A stretch of DNA of 64,000 nucleotides, from NCBI RefSeq assembly GCF_000422805.1, contig NZ_KE383927.1, positions 18,246 through 82,245 of the forward strand, read 5' to 3'. This DNA comes from Nocardioides halotolerans DSM 19273. Its GTDB lineage: Bacteria > Actinomycetota > Actinomycetes > Propionibacteriales > Nocardioidaceae. The notes beneath the pieces were generated by a model, which saw only the letters and a list, made by a program, of their open reading frames with translations, was not told where the DNA came from and did no database searches. A program made the position numbers and the translations under genes. Shown piece by piece: positions 42,617 to 51,506 of this stretch (positions are counted from its first letter, which is position 1; the number at the start of each line of letters is the position of its first letter).

Positions 42617-42653
42617 AGTCTGCCTCACACGCGCTGGACGCGCCGGGCAGGAT
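42617..42653. promoter_or_regulatory. divergent -10-like boxes for DUF4396 and the C-S lyase gene
   Basis: Minus: CAGACT (42617-42622), six bases, ATG 42610. Plus: CAGGAT (42648-42653), six bases, GTG 42660. Both are leaderless-type spacings in the 49-base gap. Confidence 0.45.
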
Positions 42654-42659
42654 GAGCGG

Positions 42660-43814
42660 GTGACCCTCATCCGCGACCTGACCGACGACGAGGCCCGCGC
42701 GGCCCTGGTGCTCAAGTGGGGCACCGTCGAGCCGGGCGTGATCCCGGCCTGGGTGGCCGAGATGGACTACGCGGTGGCGGAGCCGGTCGGGGCCGCGCTG
42801 CGCGACGCGGTCGAGCGCGGCGAGGTCGGCTACCCGGCGTTCGTGCGGGCCGGCGGACCGATCGGGGAGGCGTACGCCGGGTTCGCGCGGCGCCACTTCG
42901 GCACGGACGTGCCGGCCGACCGAGTACTGCCGACGGCCGACGTGACCGTCGGTGTGCGCGTCGCGCTGGAGGTGCTGAGCGAGCGGGCGCCGATGGTGCT
43001 GCCGCTGCCGGCGTACGACCCGCAGCACGGCCTTGCCCAGGTCACCGGCCGCGAGCAGTGGGACCTGCCGGTGGACCCCGACGGTGACTCCTACGTGGTC
43101 GACCTCGACGCGCTCGACCGCCTGTTCGCGCGCGGGGCGCGCACGCTGCTGCTCACCCAGCCGCACAACCCCGGCGGCCACGTGCACACCCGCGCGGAGC
43201 TCGAGGGCATCCGCGACGTGGTGACCCGGCACGGCGGCCGGGTCGTCTCCGACGAGATCCACGGACCGCTCGTGCTGCCCGGCGCCGAGCACGTCTCCTA
43301 CCTGTCGCTGGAGGGCACGGCCGACCACGCCGTCGCGGTGGTGGCGGCGTCGAAGGCCTTCAACATCCCCGGCCTCAAGTGCGCGCAGATCGTGACCGGC
43401 GACGACGCGACCCGCGACCGGCTGGTCGCGATCCCGATGGCTCAGAACGACTCGTGGGGCTCGCTCGGCGTCGTCGCCTCCGTCGCGGCGTACGACGAGG
43501 GCGACGCGTGGCTGGCCGATCTCGTCGAGCGGCTCGACCAGCAGCGGGCGCTCCTCGGACGCCTGCTGGCCGAGCACCTGCCCGAGGCGCGGATGCGGCA
43601 GCTGGAGGCGACCTACCTGGCCTGGCTCGACCTGCGTGCCTACGGGCACGACGACCCGGCCGCGGTGATCCTCCGCGGCGGCGTGCAGGTCTCGCCGGGC
43701 GAGAGCTACTGGCCGGGGCTGCCCAGGCACGTGCGGCTCAACATCGCGACCTCGCCCGACCGGCTGACCGAGATCGTCGGGCGGATGGCCGCGGCCCTCA
43801 CCGGCGCGCCCTGA
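42660..43814 (+). CDS. PLP-dependent C-S lyase / aminotransferase (PatB/MalY-like)
   Basis: A 384-residue fold-type I PLP enzyme. Seen: PAWVAEMDYAVAEP at the start, typical of MalY/PatB, HNPGGHVHTRAEL, SDEIHGPLVL, and the PLP Lys in ASKAFNIPGLKCAQI. Expected to cleave cystathionine or cysteine conjugates to a thiol, pyruvate and ammonia. GTG at 42660. Confidence 0.9.
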   Translation: MTLIRDLTDDEARAALVLKWGTVEPGVIPAWVAEMDYAVAEPVGAALRDAVERGEVGYPAFVRAGGPIGEAYAGFARRHFGTDVPADRVLPTADVTVGVRVALEVLSERAPMVLPLPAYDPQHGLAQVTGREQWDLPVDPDGDSYVVDLDALDRLFARGARTLLLTQPHNPGGHVHTRAELEGIRDVVTRHGGRVVSDEIHGPLVLPGAEHVSYLSLEGTADHAVAVVAASKAFNIPGLKCAQIVTGDDATRDRLVAIPMAQNDSWGSLGVVASVAAYDEGDAWLADLVERLDQQRALLGRLLAEHLPEARMRQLEATYLAWLDLRAYGHDDPAAVILRGGVQVSPGESYWPGLPRHVRLNIATSPDRLTEIVGRMAAALTGAP

Positions 43815-43838
43815 CCACCTGACCACCTGGCGAGGTCG

Positions 43839-44690
43839 TCAAGCATTCCGCCCGCCTTCGAGGTTGCCGACCAGGCTCACCTCGAGGGGCTTCTTCTCGC
43901 CGACGAACCTCTTCTGCGCCCACGTGGCCAGCGCGGTGAGCAGCAGGTTGACGATGATGTAGAGAGAGGCGATGACGATCATCGTCGGCACCCGGTTGTT
44001 GAACTCGAGGTAGATCTCCTTGTAGATCCGGGTCAGTCCGGGGGCCACGACGTACTGGCCGAGCGCGGTGTCCTTCAGCGCCACGATGCACTGGCTGATG
44101 ATCGCCGGCAGCATGATCTTGACCGCCTGCGGCAGCAGCACGATGTTCATCACCTGCGCCTTGCGCATCCCGATCGCGTACGCCGCCTCGCCCTGCCCCT
44201 TCGGGACGGCGTTGACGCCGGCGCGCAGGACCTCGGCGAGCACCGAGCCGTTGTAGAGGGTCAGCGCGATCACGACCGCCCAGAACGACCCGCCGTCGCG
44301 GTTGATGCCGATGAAGTACCACGTGAAGACCATCAGGAGCAGCACGGGCACGGCGCGGAAGAACTCGACGACGAGCCAGGCCGGCCACCTCACGACCGCG
44401 TGGTCGGAGAGCTTGGCCACGCCCAGGGCGGCGCCGAGCACGGTGGCCCCGACGATCGCCACCGCCGCCATCTTCAGGGTGTTCAGCAACCCGTCGACCA
44501 AGATCACCCGCACGTAGTCGGGGGTGACGAACACCTCCCACTTGTCGCCCTCGAACTGGCCGGCGTCATAGAACCGCTTGACGACGAAGGCCAGCACGCC
44601 GAGGAGGGCGACGAGCGCCACGAGGCTGTAGAGGCGGTGCCGCCGGACGGTGCGTGGCCCGGGCGCGTCGAAGAGCACGCTGGTCCTCAC
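43839..44690 (-). CDS. gluD: amino acid ABC transporter permease, second subunit
   Basis: A 283-residue HisM/GluD-type permease: long N-terminal segment, five to six TM helices (LVALVALLGVLAFVVKRFY first), and the EAA-loop YAIGMRKAQVMNIVLLPQAV. GTG at 44690 overlaps the upstream permease by GTGA. Forms a heterodimer with the first permease in the glutamate importer. Confidence 0.88.
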   Translation of the reverse strand: MRTSVLFDAPGPRTVRRHRLYSLVALVALLGVLAFVVKRFYDAGQFEGDKWEVFVTPDYVRVILVDGLLNTLKMAAVAIVGATVLGAALGVAKLSDHAVVRWPAWLVVEFFRAVPVLLLMVFTWYFIGINRDGGSFWAVVIALTLYNGSVLAEVLRAGVNAVPKGQGEAAYAIGMRKAQVMNIVLLPQAVKIMLPAIISQCIVALKDTALGQYVVAPGLTRIYKEIYLEFNNRVPTMIVIASLYIIVNLLLTALATWAQKRFVGEKKPLEVSLVGNLEGGRNA

Positions 44691-45373
44691 GTGGCCGCCC
44701 TCCAGCGCCTCTCCAGCGAGGCCGAGAGGAGGGAGACGACCTCGACGATCACGATGTAGCCGATCGCGAAGGCGACGAAGATGCCCAGCCGCTGGGAGGA
44801 GAAGTCGTTGGTGAAGCCGCGCATCTGCGCGGTGGCCTCGGCGACGCCGAACACGGCGGCGACCGAGGTGTTCTTGATCAGCGCGATCTGGACGCTGGCC
44901 AGCGGTGGCAGCGAGGCGCGGAGCGCCTGAGGCAGCACCACCTGGGACATGACCCCGCTGAAGGGCAGGCCGATCGCGCGGGCGGCTTCGGCCTGGCCGA
45001 GCGGCACCGCGTTGACGCCCGCCCGCAGCGCCTCGCACACGAAGCTCGAGGTGTAGAGGGTCAGCGAGGCGACCGCGGCGCCGAACAGCGCGGTGAAGTC
45101 GTAGTCGTCGATGTGCACGTCGAGCCAGGTGAACCTGATGCCGAGGGTCGGAGCCGCGAAGGAGAAGAACGCGAACACGATGACCAGCGGGGTGTTGCGG
45201 ACCAGCGTCACGTAGGTGGCGCCGGCCCAGCGCAGCACGGCGATCGGGCCGACCCGCAGGGCGACCAGGAACGTGCCCAGGACCATCGACAGGACCCCGG
45301 ACACGAGGAACAGCGCCAGCGTGTAGCCGAACGCCTTGAGGTAGGCATCGACGTTGTCGAAGACGGCTTCCAA
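44687..45373 (-). CDS. gluC: amino acid ABC transporter permease, first subunit
   Basis: A 228-residue permease, with TM1 LALFLVSGVLSMVLGTFLVAL and the EAA loop RAIGLPFSGVMSQVVLPQAL. TTG start at 45373 after GGGAGGAG. Follows the binding protein gene across a 13-base-pair hairpin, which may hold back permease expression relative to the binding protein. Confidence 0.88.
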   Translation of the reverse strand: MEAVFDNVDAYLKAFGYTLALFLVSGVLSMVLGTFLVALRVGPIAVLRWAGATYVTLVRNTPLVIVFAFFSFAAPTLGIRFTWLDVHIDDYDFTALFGAAVASLTLYTSSFVCEALRAGVNAVPLGQAEAARAIGLPFSGVMSQVVLPQALRASLPPLASVQIALIKNTSVAAVFGVAEATAQMRGFTNDFSSQRLGIFVAFAIGYIVIVEVVSLLSASLERRWRAAT

Positions 45374-45397
45374 GCTCGCTCCTCCCGGACGAGACGA

Positions 45398-45427
45398 CTC
45401 GGGCGGCGCGCAGCCGCGCCGCCCGAG
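45398..45427 (-). terminator. 13-base-pair hairpin between gluB and gluC
   Basis: CTCGGGCGGCGCG pairs exactly with CGCGCCGCCCGAG across a 4-base loop, 12 bases after the gluB stop. No T-run, so probably partial attenuation or 3' stabilisation of the binding-protein message. Confidence 0.65.
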
Positions 45428-45438
45428 ACGTCAGCAGG

Positions 45439-46338
45439 TCAGGCCGCGGGGCAGGCGTCGAGCTCCGGCGGGTCCGGGGTCTCGATGCCCGACGGGCCGA
45501 GCGTCTTCTCGAACGCGTCCGCCCACGAGCCGTCCTCGAAGGACTCCTCCAGGACGTCGTTGATCCACTCGCACATCTCCGGGTGGTCGAGGCTGTATCC
45601 GACCCCGATCCGCTCCTCGGAGAACTCCTCGCCGACGACCTTCAGCTGGCCCTCGTTCTGCGCGGCGTAGCCGGCGAGGATCGAGCCGTCGGTCGACATC
45701 GCCGGCACCGTGCCGTCGAGCACCTTCTGGACGCACTCGGAGTAGCTGTCGAAGCCGACGCCCTTGGCGCCCTGCTCGTTGATCCGGTCGATGGAGGTCG
45801 ACCCCGTCACCGAGCAGACCTCCTGCCCGGCCAGGTCCGCGATGCTCTCGACGTCGCTGTCGGCGGGGACGAGCAGCTGCTGCCCGGTGAGGAAGTACGG
45901 GCCGGTCTGCCCCACCACCTTCCGGCGGTCGTCGGTGATGGAGTACGACGCCAGCACCAGGTCGACCTTCCCCTGCTGGAGGAACGGCTCGCGGTTGTCG
46001 GAGATCGTCTCCTGGTAGGTGACCGCGGACGTGTCCTCGGGATCGATGCCCAGGTCGGCGACCAGCAGCTTGGCGACCTCGACGTCGAACCCGCTCGGGA
46101 TGTCGTCGGTGGCGCCCTTGAAGCCGAGGCCCGGCTGGTCGTACTTCACGCCGACCGTGACCTTGCCGGCCTCGGCGAGCTCCTTCATGCGCGTGCCGTC
46201 GTCGAACTCGTCCGCGGCGTTCTCCTTGACCTCGACGTCGCTGCCGCCGTCGTCGTCGTCGCCCGCGTCGCCGCAGGCGGCCATGCTCAACGCCAGGCCG
46301 AGCCCGGCGACCACTGCCTTCGCTCTGATGAACCGCAT
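45439..46338 (-). CDS. gluB: glutamate-type substrate-binding lipoprotein
   Basis: A 299-residue extracytoplasmic binding protein. The signal ends in a lipobox LSMAAC (Cys about 22), then an Asp/Gly-rich linker and the SBP family 3 fold (VTVGVKYDQPGLGFKG, GFDVEVAKLL, VDLVLASYSITDDRR). Binds the amino acid for the permeases. RBS AAGGAG before ATG 46338. Cotranscribed with gluA. Confidence 0.9.
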   Translation of the reverse strand: MRFIRAKAVVAGLGLALSMAACGDAGDDDDGGSDVEVKENAADEFDDGTRMKELAEAGKVTVGVKYDQPGLGFKGATDDIPSGFDVEVAKLLVADLGIDPEDTSAVTYQETISDNREPFLQQGKVDLVLASYSITDDRRKVVGQTGPYFLTGQQLLVPADSDVESIADLAGQEVCSVTGSTSIDRINEQGAKGVGFDSYSECVQKVLDGTVPAMSTDGSILAGYAAQNEGQLKVVGEEFSEERIGVGYSLDHPEMCEWINDVLEESFEDGSWADAFEKTLGPSGIETPDPPELDACPAA

Positions 46339-46387
46339 CTCTCTCCTTGTCCCGATCTTCAGATGAGTCGTGCGCAGATCTGTCTCC

Positions 46388-47161
46388 TCAGTGCCTGAGG
46401 ATCTTGCCGAGGAAGTCCTTGGCGCGCTCCGATCGCGGGTTGGTGAAGAACTCCTCCGGGGTGTTCTCCTCGACGATCGCGCCGTCCGACATGAACAGCA
46501 CCCGGTCGGCGGCGGTGCGCGCGAAACCCATCTCGTGGGTGACCACCACCATCGTCATGCCGCGTCTGGCGAGGTCGACCATCACGTCGAGGACCTCGGC
46601 GATCATCTCCGGGTCGAGTGCGGAGGTGGGCTCGTCGAACAGCATCACCTTCGGCTCCATGGCGAGGGCCCGGGCGATCGCGACGCGCTGCTGCTGCCCC
46701 CCGGACAGCTGGGCGGGGTACTTGCCCGCCTGCTGCCCGACCCCGACGCGGTCGAGCAGCTCGCGCGCCCTGGCCTCTGCCTCGGCCGGCTTGACCCCGC
46801 GGACCTTGACTGGCCCGAGGGTGACGTTCTCGAGGATCGTCTTGTGGGCGAAGAGGTTGAAGCTCTGGAAGACCATGCCGACCTCGGCGCGCAGGTTGGC
46901 CAGCGCCTTGCCCTCCTGGGGCAGCGGCAGGCCGTCGAGGCTGATCGTGCCCTGGTCGACGGTCTCCAACCGGTTGATCGCGCGGCACAGCGTGGACTTG
47001 CCCGAGCCGGAGGGGCCGATGACCACCACGACCTCGCCGCGCGCGACGGTGAGGTTGATGTCCTTGAGGACGTGGAGCTCGCCGAACCACTTGTTGACGC
47101 CGTCGAGCACGACCAGGGACGTGCCGACGGTCCGCTCAGATGTCGCGCCCGAGACCGCCAT
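46388..47161 (-). CDS. gluA: amino acid ABC transporter ATPase
   Basis: A 257-residue polar amino acid ATPase: Walker A IGPSGSGKST near 43, VFQSFNLFAH, signature LSGGQQQRVAIARAL, Walker B VMLFDEPTSALDP, switch VVVTHEMGFAR. ATG at 47161 preferred to GTG 47164 because TAGGTT lies six bases before it. First gene of the gluABCD operon. Confidence 0.92.
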   Translation of the reverse strand: MAVSGATSERTVGTSLVVLDGVNKWFGELHVLKDINLTVARGEVVVVIGPSGSGKSTLCRAINRLETVDQGTISLDGLPLPQEGKALANLRAEVGMVFQSFNLFAHKTILENVTLGPVKVRGVKPAEAEARARELLDRVGVGQQAGKYPAQLSGGQQQRVAIARALAMEPKVMLFDEPTSALDPEMIAEVLDVMVDLARRGMTMVVVTHEMGFARTAADRVLFMSDGAIVEENTPEEFFTNPRSERAKDFLGKILRH

Positions 47162-47167
47162 CACCAG

Positions 47168-47173
47168 AACCTA
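47168..47173 (-). promoter_or_regulatory. -10-like box TAGGTT, six bases before ATG 47161
   Basis: TAGGTT-CTGGTG-ATG; a leaderless start would make ATG 47161, not the upstream GTG, the true start of gluA. Confidence 0.55.
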
Positions 47174-47230
47174 CCCGGAGCCGCGTCGCCGTGACCACCG
47201 TGGTGGTGGCACCACCCGCCTGGGCGTGCC

Positions 47231-48889
47231 TCAGCGGTGCCGCTTGAGCCGCTTGAACTTGTAGCGCGCCGGCGAGGAGTCGACGTTGCCCGCCGCGTCG
47301 ACCGCGCGGACCAGCAGCCGGTGCTTGCCGACCTTCACGGTGAACCTGAACGGCGAGCGGCAGGGTCGCCACGACTGCTTGTCGACCTTGCACTGGAAGG
47401 CGACGCCTGCCTCGTGCGAGGTGAACTTGAACTTCACCTTCGGACGGAAGAACCGCTTGTGCGGCCTCTTCGTGAGCAGGGTGTCGGGCCGGACGGTGTC
47501 GACCGTGAACGACGCCGTGGGCGGGTTCGCCTCGACGTTGTAGACCTCGTCGGTGGCCCGCACGGTCACGGAGTGCGGACCGTCGGGGAGGGCCGAGGTG
47601 GTCGTGGGGCTCGCGCACGGCTGGAACGCGCCGCCGTCGAGCCGGCACTCGAACCGCGCACCTGCCTCGCTGCGGAACTGGAAGACCGGCGTGTTGTCGT
47701 TCGTCGCCGCCGGTGGCCGGGCGACGAAGGTGGTGACCGGCGCCGTGATGTCGCGCAGCTCGTAGGCGCCGAGGTCGGGGACCGGCGAGCCGTTGCCGTC
47801 GCCGTCGAAGGCGCGCCCGTCGCCGTTCCTGTCGTCGGTGGTGCTGGTCAGGGGGTCACCCTTGTCGACGAGCGGCGAGCCGGCGCGCAGCGCGAGGTTG
47901 CCGCCGCCGGGGGCGGCGTACAACGGGTCGATGAAGGCCGGGTCGACGTCCGCCAGGTTGCCGTCGCCCTCGGTGACCGTGCCGCCCGCCTCCTCGACCG
48001 GCGGCTTCAGGTCGGTGTGGTGCACGACCACGCTCGCGGCCGCGCCGTCCGCCGCGACGACGGAGTCGCGCACGATCGAGTTGGCCAGCGTCAGCGCGGC
48101 CGCGGCGCCGTTCGTGCTGGCGACGACACCGCGCGCGCCGGCGGCGCCGCCGACGACGGTCAGGTGCCGCGCGTCGACGACTGCGCCCGCGCCGGCCCGC
48201 AGGCCGGCCTGCGCCGTGGCGTCGAGCTTGAGCACCGCGTTGTCGATGGCCAGGGCGCCGCCCTCCGCGGAGACGCCGACGTCGGCGGTGCGCACCGTGA
48301 GACGCGACACGACCGCCGGGCCCGCCTCCTGCCGGACGCCGGTGCCGCCGGCGCCGCGGTACAGGCTGACCGTCGAGTTCTCGACCCGGGACCCGTCGAC
48401 CCGGATGCCGGTGGCGTTGGTCGCAATGGCCGCAGGGTCGTCGGCGACGATGATGTTCTGCGCGATCGAGCCGCCGCTGAGTGCGAGGCCCTCGGCGCCC
48501 GAGCCGCTCACCTCGACGCGGAGGTTGCGGATCGTGATGCCGTTGCCGGTGGCGTACGGCGCCGCCGCGCCGCCCTTGAGCAGCGTCGCGTTGTCGCCCG
48601 CGCCGTTGTTGGAGCCCTGGATCGTGAGAGACAGGTCTCGGTCGTCGAATACGTAGGGACCGTCGTCGTAGACGCCCGGCCCGAGCCGGATGACGCTGTC
48701 CTGGCCGTCGGCGTACGCCGACTGGAGGGCGAGCGGGAGCGTCGTGGGCTGTGGGCCGGGACAGTCCGGGTCGGCGGGCCGGTTGACGCAGATGATGTGG
48801 GTGCCGGCCGCCTGCGCCGGGGTGTCGGCGAGCAGCGGGAGGACAGGGGCGAGGAGGGCTCCGAGAAGGAGTGCGGGTCGAGGACGCAC
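47231..48889 (-). CDS. secreted right-handed beta-helix protein
   Basis: A 552-residue exported protein: signal peptide at 1-26 (RPRPALLLGALLAPVLPLLA), a parallel beta-helix region to about 290 rich in Asn, Gly and Val turns (GNGITIRNLRVEVSGSG, GIRVDGSRVENSTVSLYR), then a Ca-type loop DRNGDGRAFDGDGNGSPV and two Ig-like repeats with Cys pairs (ARFECRLDGGAFQPC, VAFQCKVDKQSWRPC). Folds like pectate lyases but no catalytic residues stand out. GTG at 48889 fits TACCCT-six bases-GTG. Confidence 0.8.
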   Translation of the reverse strand: MRPRPALLLGALLAPVLPLLADTPAQAAGTHIICVNRPADPDCPGPQPTTLPLALQSAYADGQDSVIRLGPGVYDDGPYVFDDRDLSLTIQGSNNGAGDNATLLKGGAAAPYATGNGITIRNLRVEVSGSGAEGLALSGGSIAQNIIVADDPAAIATNATGIRVDGSRVENSTVSLYRGAGGTGVRQEAGPAVVSRLTVRTADVGVSAEGGALAIDNAVLKLDATAQAGLRAGAGAVVDARHLTVVGGAAGARGVVASTNGAAAALTLANSIVRDSVVAADGAAASVVVHHTDLKPPVEEAGGTVTEGDGNLADVDPAFIDPLYAAPGGGNLALRAGSPLVDKGDPLTSTTDDRNGDGRAFDGDGNGSPVPDLGAYELRDITAPVTTFVARPPAATNDNTPVFQFRSEAGARFECRLDGGAFQPCASPTTTSALPDGPHSVTVRATDEVYNVEANPPTASFTVDTVRPDTLLTKRPHKRFFRPKVKFKFTSHEAGVAFQCKVDKQSWRPCRSPFRFTVKVGKHRLLVRAVDAAGNVDSSPARYKFKRLKRHR

Positions 48890-48895
48890 CGCTCG

Positions 48896-48901
48896 AGGGT
48901 A
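48896..48901 (-). promoter_or_regulatory. -10-like box TACCCT, six bases before GTG 48889
   Basis: TACCCT-CGAGCG-GTG on the minus strand. Confidence 0.5.
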
Positions 48902-48924
48902 CGTCGGCCGGCCAGCCCTTGCCG

Positions 48925-49671
48925 TCAGCCCGTGCCGGGCAGCACCCGGCGCAGGAACTGCCGGGTCCGCTCCTGCTCCGGAGCGACGAGGATGCTCGCC
49001 GGCGGCCCGTGCTCCAGGATCCGGCCGCCGTCGAGGAAGCACACCGTGGTCGCCACGTCGCGCGCGAAGCTCATCTCGTGGGTGGCGAGCACCATCGTGG
49101 TCCCGGCCTCGGCCAGGTCGCGGACGATCGTGAGCACGTCGCCGACCAGCTCGGGGTCGAGGGCCGCGGTGATCTCGTCGAGGAGGAGCAGCTCGGGCTG
49201 CGTGCACAGGGCGCGGACGAGCGCGGCTCGCTGCTGCTGGCCTCCCGAGAGCCGGTCGGGGTGCTTGTCGACGTGCTCGCTCAGGCCGAACCGGTCGAGC
49301 AGCTCGCGCGCCCGCTCGACCGCCTCGGCTCGCGCGACGCCGTGCACCCGCACCGGCGCGAGCACGCAGTTGTCGAGCACGGTCAGGTGGGGGAACAGGT
49401 TGTAGGCCTGGAACACCATCCCGATCCGGCGGCGCACGGCGCGGGGGTCGACCCGCGGGTCGGAGATCTCCTCGCCGTCGAAGCGGATCACGCCGTCGTC
49501 GATCTGCTCGAGCAGGTTGAGGCAGCGCAGCAGCGTCGACTTGCCCGACCCCGACGAGCCGATCAGGCAGACCACGTCGTGGCGGTGGACCGTCAGGTCG
49601 ATGTCGGCGAGCACGACCCGGTCGCCGTAGGACTTGCGCAGGTCGGTCACCTCGACGAGCGGGGCGCTCAC
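48925..49671 (-). CDS. amino acid ABC transporter ATPase (second system)
   Basis: A 248-residue ATPase: Walker A IGSSGSGKST, VFQAYNLFPH, signature LSGGQQQRAALVRAL, Walker B LLLDEITAALDP (Ile in place of the usual Pro after DE), and ATHEMSFAR. GTG at 49671 is preferred for its GGAG site; GTG 49713 would overlap the permease gene. Last gene of a SBP-permease-ATPase operon. Confidence 0.9.
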   Translation of the reverse strand: MSAPLVEVTDLRKSYGDRVVLADIDLTVHRHDVVCLIGSSGSGKSTLLRCLNLLEQIDDGVIRFDGEEISDPRVDPRAVRRRIGMVFQAYNLFPHLTVLDNCVLAPVRVHGVARAEAVERARELLDRFGLSEHVDKHPDRLSGGQQQRAALVRALCTQPELLLLDEITAALDPELVGDVLTIVRDLAEAGTTMVLATHEMSFARDVATTVCFLDGGRILEHGPPASILVAPEQERTRQFLRRVLPGTG

Positions 49672-49702
49672 AGTGCTTCTCCGGGGTCCCCGTGGGGTGT
49701 GG

Positions 49703-50551
49703 TCACAGTGCACCTGCCCGCTCGCGCTCCATCCAGCGCCGCTGGAGCCAGTCGCAGAAGCGCGCCAGCGGCACCGTCATCACCACGAAGAAGGCCGCGA
49801 CCACGACGAGCGGCGTGTAGTTGAAGTTGAAGTTGCCGTAGTCGCGCGCGGCGAACAGCGCGTCGAAGATGCCCGCCGACGACACCAGCGCCGTGTCCTT
49901 CTGGAGCGAGACGAAGTCGTTGAGCAGCGGGGGTACGACGCGGCGCACCGCCTGCGGCACGACGACGTGGCGCAGCGCCTGCGGGCGGCTCAGCCCCAGC
50001 GCGATCGCGCTCTGCACCTGGGAGGGGTGGATGGAGTCGATGCCGGCCCGGAACACCTCGGCGACGTACGCGCTGTAGGACACGACGAGCGCGACGCCGC
50101 ACCAGAAGAGCGCGCTGTTGGGCACTCCCTCCAGCTGCAGCGCCGGCATGCCGAAGGCGAACAGCACGATCAGCAGGATGGTCGGCACGCCGCGGATCAC
50201 GTCGGTGTAGAGCGCGGCCAGCAGCCGCACCGGCGTCAGCCAGGCGGCCCGCGCGTTGCGGGCCAGCGCGATGGCGAGCGCCAGCACGAGGATGAGCGGC
50301 TCGCAGATCATGAACAGCTTCACGTTGATCCAGAAGCCGTCGAGGATCGCGTCGAACGACTCGCGCGCGTGGAACCCGTCGAAGAACGTCTCGTGGACCC
50401 GCTGCCACCCGGGCGACGACACGACGCCCAGCGCCAGCAGCCCGAAGACCAGGACCGTGACGCCGGTGGCGACCACCGTCGACCGGGTGGCCTGGCGACG
50501 GCGTACGGCCCGGCGCTCGAGCTCGCGCTCGCTCGGCGTCCAGTCGCTCAC
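49703..50551 (-). CDS. amino acid ABC transporter permease (second system)
   Basis: A 282-residue permease with an unusual charged N-terminal 22 residues (SERELERRAVRRRQ), five to six TM segments and the EAA loop IALGLSRPQALRHVVVPQAV. GTG at 50551 overlaps the binding-protein stop by GTGA. No second permease gene, so it may act as a homodimer. Confidence 0.88.
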   Translation of the reverse strand: MSDWTPSERELERRAVRRRQATRSTVVATGVTVLVFGLLALGVVSSPGWQRVHETFFDGFHARESFDAILDGFWINVKLFMICEPLILVLALAIALARNARAAWLTPVRLLAALYTDVIRGVPTILLIVLFAFGMPALQLEGVPNSALFWCGVALVVSYSAYVAEVFRAGIDSIHPSQVQSAIALGLSRPQALRHVVVPQAVRRVVPPLLNDFVSLQKDTALVSSAGIFDALFAARDYGNFNFNYTPLVVVAAFFVVMTVPLARFCDWLQRRWMERERAGAL

Positions 50552-51480
50552 TGCAGGACCGGGACGTCGACCTCGCTCGAGAGCCACTGCTGCTGGATCT
50601 GGTCGAGGGTGCCGTCCGACGCCAGCGCGGCCAGCGCCTCGTTGACGCACGAGACGAGCGGGTTGCCCTTCTGGAACAGCATCCCGAACTGCTCGGGGTC
50701 GCTGCCGGCGGCGTCGAACTGCCCGATGATCGTGGCCTTCGGGATCTCCACCGCCGTGATGTAGAACGCGGTCGGGAGGTCGGCGATGATCGCGTCCACC
50801 TGGTTGTTGAGCAGTGCCTGCTTGGCGGCGTTGGTGTCCTCGAAGACCGCCGGGTCGTTCGCCGGGTCGACGACGTCGCGGATCACCGTCAGCGACGTGG
50901 TGCCGGTCTGCGCGCCCAGCTTGAAGTCGGCGAGCTCGGCGACCGAGGTGACCCCGGCGACCGGGGAGTCCTTCAGTGCGATCACGGCCTGGCTGGCGGA
51001 GTAGTAGCCGTCGGAGAAGTCGACGACCTTCGCGCGCTCGGGCGTGATCGAGATCTGGTTGATGTCGAAGTCGAAGTCCTTGTCGCCGGGCTTGTAGGAC
51101 TGGTTGAAGCCGACCGTGACCCACTCGACCTGGTCGGGGGTGAACCCGAGCCTGTCGGCCACGGCGTACGCCACCGCCGACTCGAAGCCCTGGCCGTTGG
51201 TGGGGTCGTCGTCGACGAACCACGGCTCGTACGCGGGGGAGTCGGTCGCGATCGTGAGCTGGCCCGCGGCGTTCAACGTGAGCTGGTCGGGGGCGCACTC
51301 GGGCGAGAGGCCGCCCGCCTCCGTGGGCTCGTCGGTCGCCGCCGCCGACGTCTCCTCGGTCGGCGCGGACGTCGTCCCGTCGTCCGTGGCGCTCGTCCCG
51401 CTGCTGTCGTCGGCGGGGGCGCACGCCGCGAGCGGCACGAGGACCAGGGGCAGGGCGACGAGGACAGCACGCAGGCGCAT
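50548..51480 (-). CDS. amino acid-binding lipoprotein (second system)
   Basis: A 310-residue SBP family 3 lipoprotein. Lipobox LAAC (Cys about 20), a Ser/Thr/Glu-rich linker to 60 (SATDDGTTSAPTEETSAAAT), then the binding fold LTIATDSPAYEPWF, GFESAVAYAVADRLG, FDINQISITPERAK. Likely binds a polar or dipolar amino acid; Cys 60s and near the end could pair. ATG at 51480 fits TACGAT-seven bases-ATG. Confidence 0.9.
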   Translation of the reverse strand: MRLRAVLVALPLVLVPLAACAPADDSSGTSATDDGTTSAPTEETSAAATDEPTEAGGLSPECAPDQLTLNAAGQLTIATDSPAYEPWFVDDDPTNGQGFESAVAYAVADRLGFTPDQVEWVTVGFNQSYKPGDKDFDFDINQISITPERAKVVDFSDGYYSASQAVIALKDSPVAGVTSVAELADFKLGAQTGTTSLTVIRDVVDPANDPAVFEDTNAAKQALLNNQVDAIIADLPTAFYITAVEIPKATIIGQFDAAGSDPEQFGMLFQKGNPLVSCVNEALAALASDGTLDQIQQQWLSSEVDVPVLQ

Positions 51481-51487
51481 GACCGTG

Positions 51488-51493
51488 ATCGTA
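51488..51493 (-). promoter_or_regulatory. -10-like box TACGAT, seven bases before ATG 51480
   Basis: TACGAT-CACGGTC-ATG on the minus strand. Confidence 0.5.
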
Positions 51494-51506
51494 GGGCCAG
51501 GCCGCG

